Shown here: piece by piece, positions 44,493-55,300 of the stretch
How the letters are laid out: every line of letters begins with the position of its first letter
Position numbering within the stretch: the first letter of the stretch is position 1
NCBI GenBank assembly: GCA_027475525.1
Contig: JAMWFC010000111.1
Coordinates: 248,001 to 312,000, forward strand
Source: Macrolepiota albuminosa
Taxonomy: Eukaryota > Basidiomycota > Agaricomycetes > Agaricales > Agaricaceae
Direction of reading: 5' to 3'
Length of the DNA: 64,000 nucleotides
Program-made: the position numbers and the translations under genes
The notes under the pieces: model-generated
The model's input: the letters and a program-made list of their open reading frames with translations, nothing else
Databases searched by the model: none
Told to the model about the DNA's origin: nothing

Positions 44493-47400
44493 TTGGCGAC
44501 GATCACGGAGATGTGGCGCTAACGCTGGAATTTGACCATTCAACTGGTCTTGTAACTGTTTTGTCTACTGCTTTTCTTGACCAAGACGTTTTAACTACTT
44601 TACCCACTACCGACGCAGAACCTTCCCAGAAAAACCAAGACATTACCGACTCTTCTCTTGCCTACTTATACCTTACCGCCTCCGAATCGTTTCAAAATAT
44701 TGCGTCTACCGATACGTATCTCACTACCCTTCCCGGAGCCTCGTCTCCTGCCGTTCTTGGACTTGCCGCTCCTCAGGCTACAGTTCCCCTTTCCACATCT
44801 GTGTATAACCAAGCTAACGCTCCCAAAAGGAAAGGGGTTCAAGTTAAAAAGAAATATAAGCCAGTTGCGCTTAAAACAAAACCCATCGCTACGCACTCTC
44901 CCGAGACTTTCAGAATCGAGCGCCAGATCATTGGCGACCCTCTTGCCAACATGCCGATCCTATCACCGAATCCGCCACCCTTTCAGCCGACAGGACGTTT
45001 TACCGCAGAACGCCAGCAGCAGTTCGCCAAGGAGCACGACACAGGATTTTTGACCAAAGATGAGTTGAATGTCCTTACCGATCTCGTCGCTAAGCAAGAC
45101 AAAGCTTTTGCTTGGGAGGACTCAGAACGTGGCAGCCTCCGCACAGATTTCTTCCCGCCTGTCGTCATCCCGACTATCCCTCACGTGCCGTGGACTGAGC
45201 ACAACCGACCGTTACCGCCTGGGATCGAAGCCGAGGTCTGCCAAATCATTAGGACCAAGATACAGGCTGGCGTCTACGAGCCCTCCAATAGTTCTTACCG
45301 CTCCCGCTGGTTCTGTGTCCTCAAAAAGAACGGCAATCTCCGCATAGTCCACAGTCTTGAACCGCTGAATAGAGTCACCATACGACACTCTGGCGTACCG
45401 CCATTCCCTGACCACTTTGCCGAGTCCTTTGCCGGGCGCATCTGTGGCGCCACCCTTGATCTCTACGTTGGCTACGATGAACGCTTGATACACCCCTCTT
45501 CCCGTGACCTCACCACCTTTCAAACTCCGTTTGGCGCGCTGCGCCTAGTCACCTTACCGATGGGCTGGACAAACTCAGTCCCCATATTCCATGACGACAT
45601 CACCTTCATCCTCCAACCCGAAATACCGCATAACGTCCTTAGCTTCATCGACGACGTTGGCGTCAAAGGCCCCAAAGATTGGCGACTCGTGAACGGCTTA
45701 CCGGCAACCCATCCCGACAACTCCAACATTCGCTTAGCGCTATGGGAGTTCTTCCAGTTGCTCAATCGAGTCCTCCAACGTATGAAGTATAGCGGTGGTA
45801 CTTTTAGCGGTCACAAACTCCTCCTTTGCGCGCCAAGGTTCAAAATACTTGGTCACATCTGCACTCCCGACGGTCGCGTTCCCGACGAGTCTCGCTTAGC
45901 ACTCCTGGAGCGATGGGGTCCTTGCCGCGACTTATCTGAAGTTCGCGCCTTTCTCGGTACCGTTGGCGTTCTCAGGATATTCGTCAAGAACTTTGCCCAT
46001 CGCGCACATGCCCTTAACCGACTCACCCGCGCCAACGAGCCCTTCGAATTTGGGCCAGACCAGGTCACTGCCCAACGCGACTTAGTAAAAGCCCTACAAG
46101 ACGCCAAGCCCCTAGTTCCAATCGACTATACTTCTGCCGACCCGGTTATCTTGGCGGTGGATACCTCATACATTGCCGTTGGCTACTTCCTGTGCCAATG
46201 CCTTAGCGACAATCGGAAACAGCGACGCTACAACCGCTTTGGGTCTATCATGCTAAACGACAGAGAGTCTCGCTACAGCCAACCTAAGCTAGAACTCTAT
46301 GGGCTCTTCAAAGCCTTCCGGTCGCTAAAGATGTATTTGATTGGCGTGCGGAATCTGATTGTTGAAGTCGACGCTAGGTACATCAAAGGCATGCTGCAGA
46401 ATCCCGATATCCAGCCATCCGCTAGCATGAATCGGTGGGTAGTCGCTATCCTCATGTTTCACTTTGAGCTGGTACACGTCAAGAGCTCTTTCCACGGCCC
46501 AGATGGACTCTCTAGGCGACCACGGCAGCCTGGCGACCCGGCAGTGGACCCACAGGCTGATAGCGATTTCGAGGACTGGATCGACCGACTACATGGTTTC
46601 GTGCACCTCATTCAACAGCCAATTCCCTTACTACGACGGCAACAGCCTACCAGCATCCTGTTACATCCCATAGTCCCTTACCGCCCCGAGACCTTTAGCG
46701 CACCCCTCACGTTCTACACGGCAAGCATCCACAGTCAAAACTTGCCTCCAGTAAAAGTCGTACAGGAACCCCAGTCGCTAAGAGAAGACAGCAAAAACCT
46801 GACCTACGATGCCGTCCCCCGATCCGCCAAGGCAAAGGCAGAAGACAGTCGCCTGTTAGTAGTCGAGCAATGGATACAAGACCTTAAGCGACCCACAGAC
46901 CTTACCGACGAACAATACGCTACCTTTATCCGCTATGCTACCCACTTCTTCTTTACCGACAACCGACTTTGGCGACGAAATCGAGATGGCGCCCACAAGC
47001 TGATCATCAAGCCAGAAGGTCGCTTACGAGTCTTGCGCGCTATGCATGACGAGCTAGGACATAGAGGTCTGTACGCTACCCGAGCTTCTCTGCTAGAACG
47101 CTTTTGGTGGCCACACGCTAGTGCCGACATCGCCTGGTACATTAGGACTTGCCACCTTTGCCAAATTCAACAGACACGCCAAGTACTCATACCGCCAACC
47201 GTTGCAACGCCAGCTCCCCTCTTCAGCAAAATCTACGTCGATACCATGCACATGCCCAAATCTGGTCGCTACAAGTACATCATTCAAGGTCGTTGCTCGC
47301 TAATCCACTGGCCTGAATTTTGAATGCTTCAAAGAGAAAATACCGAGGCGGTCGCCAAGTGGCTATTTGAGGATGTCATTTGCCGTTGGGGAGCGCTAAG

Positions 47401-48214
47401 AGAAATTGTCACGGATAACGGTGCGCCCATCATCAAAGCGCTAACATACCTCGCCAAGAAATACAACATTCACCACATTCGAGTATCTGGCTACAACAAG
47501 CGCGCCAATGGCCTGGTAGAGAGACCCCACTTTGACGTTCGGCAAGCACTCTTCAAGGCAGTCGATGGCGACGAGTCTCGTTGGAGCGAAGCGACCTATT
47601 CAGTGTTCTGGTCGGAAAGAGTTACTATTCGTAAGCGCATGGGTTGCTCTCCCTATTACGCGGCTACTGGCACCCATCCGTTACTCCCTGCCGACATTAT
47701 AGAAGCGACTTATCTTCAGCCAGCACCCAACAGTATCTTAGCGACTACCGACCTTATCGCCAGACGAGCCATTGATCTCCAGCGAAGGAAAGAAGATTTG
47801 GAGCGACTTCACGAGGTAGTTTTTAGCGCCCGTCGCCAAGCAGCCCTACGATTCGAAACCGAGCATAGCGCCACTATCAAAGATTACAACTTCCCGGGAG
47901 GAGCGCTAGTGCTTATGCGCAACTCCAAGATTGAAACCTCATACAACAAGAAAATGCGCCCTCGCTATCTTGGACCTTTGGTTGTTATCTCTCGTAACCG
48001 TGGAGGCGCTTACGTACTCTGTGAATTAGATGGTTCAGTACTGCATCGACCGGTTGCCGCATTTCGCCTATTGCCGTATCTCGCTAGGGAACAAATCGAC
48101 TTGCCGCTTGAAGCGCTAGATATCGACACCGCCAAGCTTAGGGAACTTGAAGAAACAGAATTATTGGACGATGATGACTTGCCGACCCTAGTTGAAGAAG
48201 AAGAAAACGATTAG
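44465..48214 (+). CDS. Family-A pol: RT, RNase H, integrase (one internal TGA)
   Basis: It overlaps gag-protease by 28 nt in the -1 frame and has no ATG at its start, so frameshifting or fusion is likely. RT has SRWFCVLKKNGNLRIVHSLE, GATLDLYVGYDERLIHPSSR, FGALRLVTLPMGWTNSVPIF and active site SFIDDV. RNase H follows (ILAVDTSYIAVGYFLCQ). Integrase has the zinc site HDELGHRG...CHLC, then D in YVDTMHMP, D in VTDNGAPI and E in LVERPHF. A TGA at 47321-47323 interrupts it after HWPEF; D1 has TGC there, so a single base change made it. No chromodomain; the tail is acidic (ELLDDDDL). Confidence 0.93.
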
Positions 48215-48640
48215 AAAAGACTATATTGATAAGCTTTCTCTTTCTATTACTTACCTTACTTATCTTTCTTGCCGATGCTTACTGTACTATATTCCACAGA
48301 CAATTCCTTACATAGTCAAGTCGCAGCGCTAGCGTGTCGCCAACGCTTAGCGCATTGCGCAACTCTCGCCAAGGGTTTTTCGCTATGATGACTTACTGAG
48401 CGTTTCCCTTTTCCTCAAAATTTGTCTAAGTCCCTCTCATTTGATTCATCTTACTAAAACCTACCCTAGAATGCTTGCCGCTTGCCTTCTCTTAGCCATA
48501 CTTTGTTTGTTTCTTTTGATGATTCGCTAACTCAGATTTCGGGATTCCCCCCTACACTCGGCAAGGACGCGGCAAGAGATGTATACGTGACCAGGGAACA
48601 ACAAAAATATGTACAAAAGACCTATCTACTCTGAGGTCTA
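48215..48640. other. Convergent intergenic stretch between pol and the antisense gene
   Basis: It is pyrimidine-rich with several CTTACC and CGCTAG/CGCTTAG words. The first ~250 bp are conserved in D1 (63616-63880), so it is old family-A sequence. It should hold the 3' ends of both transcripts; no ORF or clear terminator is visible. Confidence 0.5.
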
Positions 48641-50766
48641 TCAATTTTCATCCTCCGAAAGCGACATGGTATCGTCGAACGGCAAGAGGTCGCCAACTTG
48701 CACGTGGTTGAGGGCCTGCCACTCTAGCGCCTCGTTGCAGTCCGCCTGGTACTCTTGAAGGGCGTCCATGCTACGAGTCAAATTGGCGTACCGAAGGCGA
48801 GAGGCCATAATTTGCTCCCGCGCTCGCTCACGCTCGCGACCCAGTACCGCTCGCATGCTTGCCGCACGCGCCGCCATCCGCTCTATGACTTGTGGCGGGT
48901 ACAAGGCGACCACAGGATAGACCAAGTCTTCCCCCAGCCACTCGTACGAGTCGCCAGTGACTCTTGGCTGAGGCTGGGGCGTCCATGACGAAGACCCACT
49001 AGAGCTCGTCCAGAGTAGCGTCGCCAAGTCGCCCTCGCTCGTCCAGGGGGCGGCAGGCTCCACCGTCGGCAACTCCTGGGACTCGCCAGGAACGTCCCGC
49101 AAGGTTTCCTCCAATTCTCCCTCAGCATCCTCATTGCCGCCCTCTTCCTCCTCGCGGCTTGGCGACCCCTCCCGTTTCTCCTCCTCCCCGGCTAGCTCCT
49201 GCGCGCCAGCGGGCTCTCCCATCTCGACGTCACCTTCATCTCCTGGGGCGCCAGTAGTCGAAACATCGAGTGGCGCGTTTTCAGGCAAGGCGAGGGGAGA
49301 CAGTAGGCGGCTAGGGCCAGCCTCACCGCTAACGGGAGGGAGGCGACTGGCGGCAAGGGCCTCTCCAAGTTCCCTCATCTCCGTGTCCTCAGCAGTTGGA
49401 GAGGAGGGGGGCGACTCGATGCGTACACGTTTGGCCTTACCCTTGCCCTTGCTTGGGGAGGGGGCCTTGCGTTTTTCCTGGCGCTCGCCAGCGCCGCGCT
49501 TGCCGACCGATTCCGATTCATCTCCTTGGCGCGTCGGCAGCGCCAAGGAGGACTTGCTAATCTTCGCCGCCCTCCCAGCGGCAACCTCCCTACGTTCCCC
49601 CTCAACAAACTCCCTCGCCCGCTTGACCAAAACCGCCTGAGAGAAGGTCTTCTCGACAAAGACATCAGGCGCGCCGCCACGCTCACGACTCTTGGCGCCG
49701 TCGATCGTACAAGCACGCTTGAGGGTGCCGCAACGGTAACAGGGTTGGGCGCCAGTGGGGAACCAGCAACTTTCGGGGTCGTTATCGGCCCAGCATTTGT
49801 CACACTACCTTGCTTGAGAACAAAAATCATACGAAAAGGCTAAGACAACTTACCGCTCCACGTGAATCTTTGAACTCCTGGCGCGTCGCCAGGGAAACCG
49901 TGCGCTTGTTCTTCATCTCGGGAATCTCTACTCCTCCCTCAATACCCTCGTCCATAACAACGTCTTCCCGGCGCGGCAAGAGCAAACCCTTCAACTCTTT
50001 GTCGTCAAAAGTTGTTTGGCTAGGGAGCTGGGAGAGAGTCAGCAGAGAGTCGGCAAAGAGCCACTACGGCATACTTCGTATTGAGGGCCCTTCCCCTTGC
50101 GAGACTAGCAGAAGTCACAGTCGGTAAGGAGAAACGCCAACACCAGCAGACTCACCTTTTTCTTCAAAGCCTTGCCAGGCTTTGACGGTGAACCCTGTGT
50201 GCCTGCCGGCAGTGTGGGGTTCTGGACACTGCCGGCGCGAGACCCCTTGCTGGAACCCTCGGCAAGGGGCTCCAGTACCTCTTGCTTGCTGCGAGGAGAT
50301 AGTTCAGTCCATAGCTAGAGAAGGAGAGGTCAGAAGCTACTTACTCGGTTGCCAATGCGCTTACGGTCATCGGCAACGCGCCAGAAAGGATGTCCTCAAG
50401 TTCATCTTCGATAGTAAGGACGGGGGGAGGCGCCTAGGGAGGAATTAGCTAAGCGACACGGCAAGGGCTAAAAGCACTTACAAAACGAGAAAACGGCGCT
50501 AACCACTCCGCGCCACGATTATCCACATAGCGGGCCCGGCACCACTCCCGCACCTCGATCTCTCGATCCCAGCCAACGCCAAGGACCCTCACCTCATACC
50601 ACTTCTCCAGCAGCTTCATGACGCCAACCACCAAATTTTGAGACGCCTCGGCGCCAACGCCCTCGATGTGCCGAATAAACCGGTTGGCCTTAGCGATGTA
50701 TGCGTAGGCGGCTTCTTGAGCAGCCTGAGACGGGACTGGGGGCGGAGTTGGAATACGGAAAGACAT
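48641..50766 (-). CDS. Family-A antisense gene: six-exon Cys-cluster protein (~626 aa)
   Basis: Exons on minus are 50766-50482, 50433-50365, 50314-50156, 50104-50075, 50027-49854 and 49804-48641. All five introns are phase 0, GT-AG and 47-51 nt. The ATG at 50766 starts MSFRIPTPPPVPSQAAQEAA, 172 bp inside the 3' LTR. The last exon opens on the cluster: CDKC, 8 residues, C, 8 residues, C-YR-C, 6 residues, C. This is close to Zn2Cys6 (CX2CX8CX8CX2CX6C). Then come KGKGKAKRVRIE (likely nuclear signal), a long Glu/Ser/Pro-rich acidic region, and a C-terminal helical segment (SMRAVLGRERERAREQIM) possibly coiled coil. It is antisense to gag-pol. DNA binding is inferred; targets unknown. Confidence 0.8.
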
Positions 50767-50928
50767 ATTTTTTTTTTATTTGAGCGCCAGGAAAAAGATG
50801 GGAGAAGAAACGAAGTCCAAACTCACGCGCCAGGACTATAAACAAAATCTCAAGAACGCACGGACCACCTGTCACAAAAGCGGTAACGGTAGCCTTATTT
50901 GGTGACTGAGGACAGTCAATTTTTCAGT

Positions 50929-50938
50929 TGGGGGGAGA
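50929..50938 (+). other. Polypurine tract of family A
   Basis: TTGGGGGGAGA directly precedes the 3' LTR TGATAGG, the expected site of plus-strand priming. Confidence 0.75.
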
Positions 50939-51892
50939 TGATAGGACCCTATACAGGTTAGGCGCATCAACGGCAGGCTCGGCACCGGCTCCGGAAACCT
51001 TGCCGCACTCGTTCCGAACTTAGCGCACGCGTTCTACCCATTTTAAGCCATTTCTGACGGCCGCGCACGGCAAGAAGCAGATCCAATCAGTGATAGCGCC
51101 GATCGGCAGCAAGAATGACAACTGACAGATGGCATCAGTCACTGACGACAGCGCTTAGCGAGAAGCTTGATGATCTATCAAAAACTGACGGACAGCTTGG
51201 CGTTTGACCTTGGCGTCTGACACCGCTTACCGTCTCGATTTGGCGCCCAACGTCGCTTAGGTGTTCTGACAGACAGAAGGGTGATGGAGTGATGGTTTAG
51301 CTTCGCGATCTGTCGCCTGGCGTCGCTAAGGCTCTTGAATGGACGGTAGGGATCTGAAACCGTTGGAGCTACCTATGAAATTTTCCAGTTTACCGCACTT
51401 TGGCGATGGTTGGTCACTGGCGACGGTGAACTCCTTGTAGTATATATATTACTTACCGACTTGTACATACATCAGCAGAACAATAGACCACAGTTTACTC
51501 CCCTTACTTCAGTCTCTCCCTTACGCTCAAGAGCTCATTTACGCTACGGTCGGCAACGTCGAACTCATCGGCAGTTACAGACGTTCGCCAACACTCGACA
51601 TACTCGCGCCTTGCAACTACGGCAGGCATTATCGACGCTTAGAACTTCGCTAAGCTTACTGTGCTCTTGCCGCTTACCTTTGCCGTGTTAACTTACCGCT
51701 TCTTCCTAGGCGCTTTACCTTAGCGCTTACACTTGCCGACACCCGTTACCGACTTTTTCCTCTTTTTCACAGACGCGTTCTCTGGGACCTGCCCGGGACT
51801 CCCCACATCACTTATAGCGCGCCCAAACGCACACTCTTGGTGCGGTAACACTATTGCTACATTTGTTGCTGACCAAACTTTGGGCGTCATCA
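50939..51892 (+). repeat. 3' LTR of young family-A element
   Basis: 954 bp, apparently one substitution from the 5' LTR. GTGC follows it. Its antisense strand is the probable promoter region of the antisense gene that starts 172 bp away. Confidence 0.95.
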
Positions 51893-52212
51893 GTGCGCGT
51901 CGGGGGGTGTCCTGCGTCTTCGAGGAGCCTACGGCGGGGTCCCGCCGAGATACCTCTATGTGCGTAGCGTGCCGCCTTCGACACGAGAGGTGCTCGGTGG
52001 TGTTGGCGTAGCGGGCGCGCTGCATGGCCCGGGAGCAGGGATGGGACGAAGATTGGGTGATGGAGAGGTTGCGGGAGAGCCCCGGGACCAGGGCCCGAGC
52101 CAGGGGGTCTCCGGAGGCTGGGGCCGAGGGGGTTAGAGTCGCACGTCGTCGTCCCCGCGGGCGTCGTGCGGTCGCGCCACGGGTTGTCCCGGAGTCGCCG
52201 CCGTCCCGGCAG

Positions 52213-52392
52213 GTGGATAAGGGCAAGCGACGGGCTCGAGAGTCGTCGGACAAGGAGGACGCGCCCCCCGCCCAGCGTCGCCGAGGGTCCCCCGGGGCTG
52301 GGGTCGACAAGGGCAAGCGACGGGCCCGAGACTCGTCGGACGAGGACGACGCGCCCCCTGCCCAACGTCGCCGAGGGTCTCCAGGGATTGGG
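52213..52392 (+). repeat. 90-bp (30-residue) tandem repeat in the B accessory gene
   Basis: Two in-frame units each code for VDKGKRRAR, then an acidic SSD.(E/D)DAPPAQRRRGSPG segment. They differ at several bases, so the duplication is genuine. It doubles a basic, nuclear-signal-like patch. Confidence 0.85.
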
Positions 52393-55300
52393 GTCGCGGG
52401 TCCTTCGAGCCTCCCGGGACAAGTGTTTTCCCCCGGCTCGGGTCGTCCGGTGTCTGGCCCATCCCGCGTACCCGGGGCAGAGGAGGACCTTGCTGCCTTC
52501 CGCCGTCAGCTCGAGGAGGCCGGTGCTCGGGAGCGCCATCTGCTGTCGCGACTCCGGGACGTCATCGAGGAGGGCCAGCGGGAGCGGCAGGCGAGGGAGG
52601 GGTTACAGGAGGAGATGGGTGTGGTCATGCGGGCCCGGGAGGCCTTGGAGGCAGAGGTGGCGGGCTTGAGGGCCCGCTTGGAGCAAGGGGACGGGGTAGG
52701 ATCAGGACAGGTGGTGTCGGAGACGCGGGAGGCAGAGCTGAGGGAGTTGCTGGGGAGGGTGGAGGGAGCCCAGGCGGCCCTGGTGCGTCGCCGGGGCTGG
52801 CTGGTGGGGAGCGTGGCAGCCGCCCGTGGCGAAGCTATGCGTGAGTGACCTTGCACGCGTCCCGGGGTTCCGGCTGATCCTGTTCTAGGTTGGGCACGAG
52901 AACACCGTCTCCTGCTGGATGGAGGGGCTTCGGCGTACGCCTTCGTCCAGCAGGGTCTTGCAGCAACGCCGGGGCTTTCGTCGTCAGAGGTGAGTCGAGG
53001 GTTGGAGCAGTGGGGACAATTACTAGCGGCCCACCGGAGGCGCAACGTGATCGTTCCGGGGTTGTGGGTGGAGATGGCGGCGGACGCGGGGGAGCCCCTC
53101 CCCTCATACGAGGAGCGGGTGGCCGCGGTTCTGTCGTTGATGGAGGCTGCGATGGGGGCTCCCCCGGCGGCCCCGGAGTCGGGGGTGTCGAGGGAGGCGT
53201 CCGGTAGTGGGGTGGGGGCGTCGGGGAGTGCCGGGGGACCTTCGAGGTCGTAGGGGGCGTTTTGGTAGTCTCTTCTTTTTTTTTGTTTTTCTTGGGCATT
53301 GTATCTAGTGTAGGAGTAGCGTGTATATAAACATCTGGGGGTTTTTTTGGTAAGCATAGGGGAATAAAAAGTCAGGGGAAGAGGATGAGGAAACTTATGG
53401 GTGGGAGTTGAATCCCAGGTGAATCCAGAGGCAGGGGTTACGCCCTTGTAGGCCGTCTGTGGGGTTTCAGCCCTGGGGGGCACGGAGCTTGCCGAGGTGG
53501 GTCCGGTGGAACTCCTGGAGTTTGTCGGGGGCGTTTTTCAGGTTTCCCAGGGGTTCCCAGGTGTCGTCTTCTGGTCCGTAGCCGGCCCATCGCACGAGGT
53601 AGTTTACTCGCCCGCGAATGATTCGGGAGTCGAGGACGTGGTCCACCTCGTAATGATACTCGTCATCTACTTCGAGGGGTGGGGGCCGGTCGGGGCGTTG
53701 TCCTGGGAGCGGGTCCGGGGCGTGTTTTTCGAGGAGTCGGACGTGGAACACGGGGTGCAACCCCTTGAGGCCCGGAGGGAGGTCGAGCCGGTAGGCGTGG
53801 GAGGATACTTTCCAGGCGATCTTGAAGGGGCCGAAGCGCTTGTGGTCGAGCTTTACTGAGGGGCGCCAGGTCCAGAGGTTGCGTCGATCGAGCCAGACTA
53901 GGGTCCCGGGGGGCCAGTCAGGCGTGTTCTCCCGCCGGAGGTTCGCATGCTTGGAGTAGGCCTTATTCGCGGTGTCGATCTCACTCCGGAGGAATTCGTG
54001 GAGGTCCCAGAGGTCCTGGGCCGCTTCGTGGGCAGCGTGGGCCGGGATGTCCTTGAGGGATAAGGTCAATCGGGGGTGGTACCCCTTGTTTGCGAAGAAG
54101 GGAGACACCCCAGTGGCGGAGTGGGGGGTATTGTTGTAAGTAAACTCGGTGAGGGGGAGCTCGGCGTGCCAGTCGTCCTGGAGGTAGTTGACGTAAATTC
54201 AGAGGTACTGTTCGAGGGTCTGGTTGACGCGTTTGGTCTGACCGTCGGTCTCTGGGTGGTAGGCGGTTGACAGGTTGGTCCGGACGCTGAGAGCCTTGCA
54301 TAGGGACGTCCAGAACTTCGAGACGAAGAGGGGGCCTCGGTCTGAGACGATGTCGTCAGGTAGTCCGTGCTTCGAGAACACGTATTCGAGGAAGAGCCGG
54401 GCGAATCTCGGGGCGTCGTCGGTGGTGTGGCACGGGACGAAGATGGCCTGCTTAGTGAGCCTGCAGACAATGACGAGGATGGCGTCGTACCCTTCCGACT
54501 CCGGGAGTTCGACGATGTGGTCCATGGAGATGGATGACCACGGGCGCCTCCCCACGGGCAGGGGCTTGAGGAGCCCGTAGGGGCGGTGCCGGGGGACTTT
54601 GGCCCGGAGGCAGGGTTCACACGCTCGGACGTACCGGGTGACGTCCTTCTTCATTCCTGGCCAGAAGTAAGTGCGGGAGATGAGTTGGAGGGTCTTACGG
54701 ATTCCCGGGTGGCCCCGGAGCTTGTGGTCGTGGTGCTGTCGGAGGATGTCGAGGCGTACGTGTTTGAAGTCCGGGGCGTAGATGCGGCCGTCCCGGAGGA
54801 GCATTTTGTTATCCGGGGAGAGGGTGAAAGAGGGGTCGGGGCTTCGTCCGTCGGGGAAGTTGTTCCGGGGGTCGTGCTGGGCGAAGTAGCTATCGTGAGG
54901 GGCGTCTCGAACCTGCCTCAGGATGCCTTCTTCGTTCAGGATCAGTACCGCGTTGAGGTGTTTGGGAGGGATCACCATGCGGTGGTTGAAGGCGTTTCGC
55001 TTGGCTTTGAAGGATTTCTTGGGGTAGACGTCGGGTCGTCGGGTGAGGGCGTCGGGCTTGGCTCCGAGTTGTCCGGGACAGTAGTGGATGGTGAAGTCGT
55101 ACTCCGAGAGGACCTCGGACCATCGGGCTTGTCGGCGGCTGAGGAGCTTGGTGGTCGTGAAGTACTGCAGGTTGTTATGGTCCGAGTAGACTTGGATCCG
55201 GTGCGGGGTACCCTCGAGGTAAGCTCGCCATTGCTTGAAGGCTTCGACAATCGCGAGGAGTTCCTTGTCGTAGATGTCGTAATTGAGCTCGGCCGGGATC

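Larger units (their letters stand above)
40766..51892 (+). mobile_element. Young family-A Ty3/gypsy element, nearly complete
   Basis: 11.1 kb with two 954-bp LTRs; I found one difference between them (T/C, near 41051 and 51224). GTGC flanks both ends (40762-40765, 51893-51896). It has PBS, gag-protease, pol, an antisense spliced gene and PPT. Defects seen are a 77-bp duplication in gag (probably artefactual) and one TGA in integrase. It is CpG-rich compared with the decayed D1 copy, consistent with recent insertion. Confidence 0.95.
40272..53253 (+). pseudogene. Antisense accessory gene of B, split by the nested element
   Basis: Exons are 40272-40413, 40466-40707, 40752-40765 joined to 51897-52840, and 52889-53253; introns are 52, 44 and 48 nt with GT-AG ends. 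Exon 1 reads MSREQTPLCSPTPPPAGDN; exon 2 ends LERAWCEAAGP. Exon 3 opens on the cluster CVMCARRGVSC, 15 residues, CVACRLRHERC. A TAG at 52009 replaces the Trp codon seen in C. Then come a 30-residue repeat with DKGKRRAR basic patches, a long Glu/Arg-rich coiled coil (52480-52800) and the final exon WAREHRLLLDGGAS. The family-A element inserted inside the cluster codons. Likely a nuclear DNA-binding protein by analogy, unproven. Confidence 0.75.

Noticed and set aside
48641..49630. The antisense Cys-cluster gene as a captured host transcription factor gene outside the element
   Set aside because: It lies between pol and the 3' LTR of an element bounded by matching LTRs and target duplications, and related genes occupy the same place in B and C.
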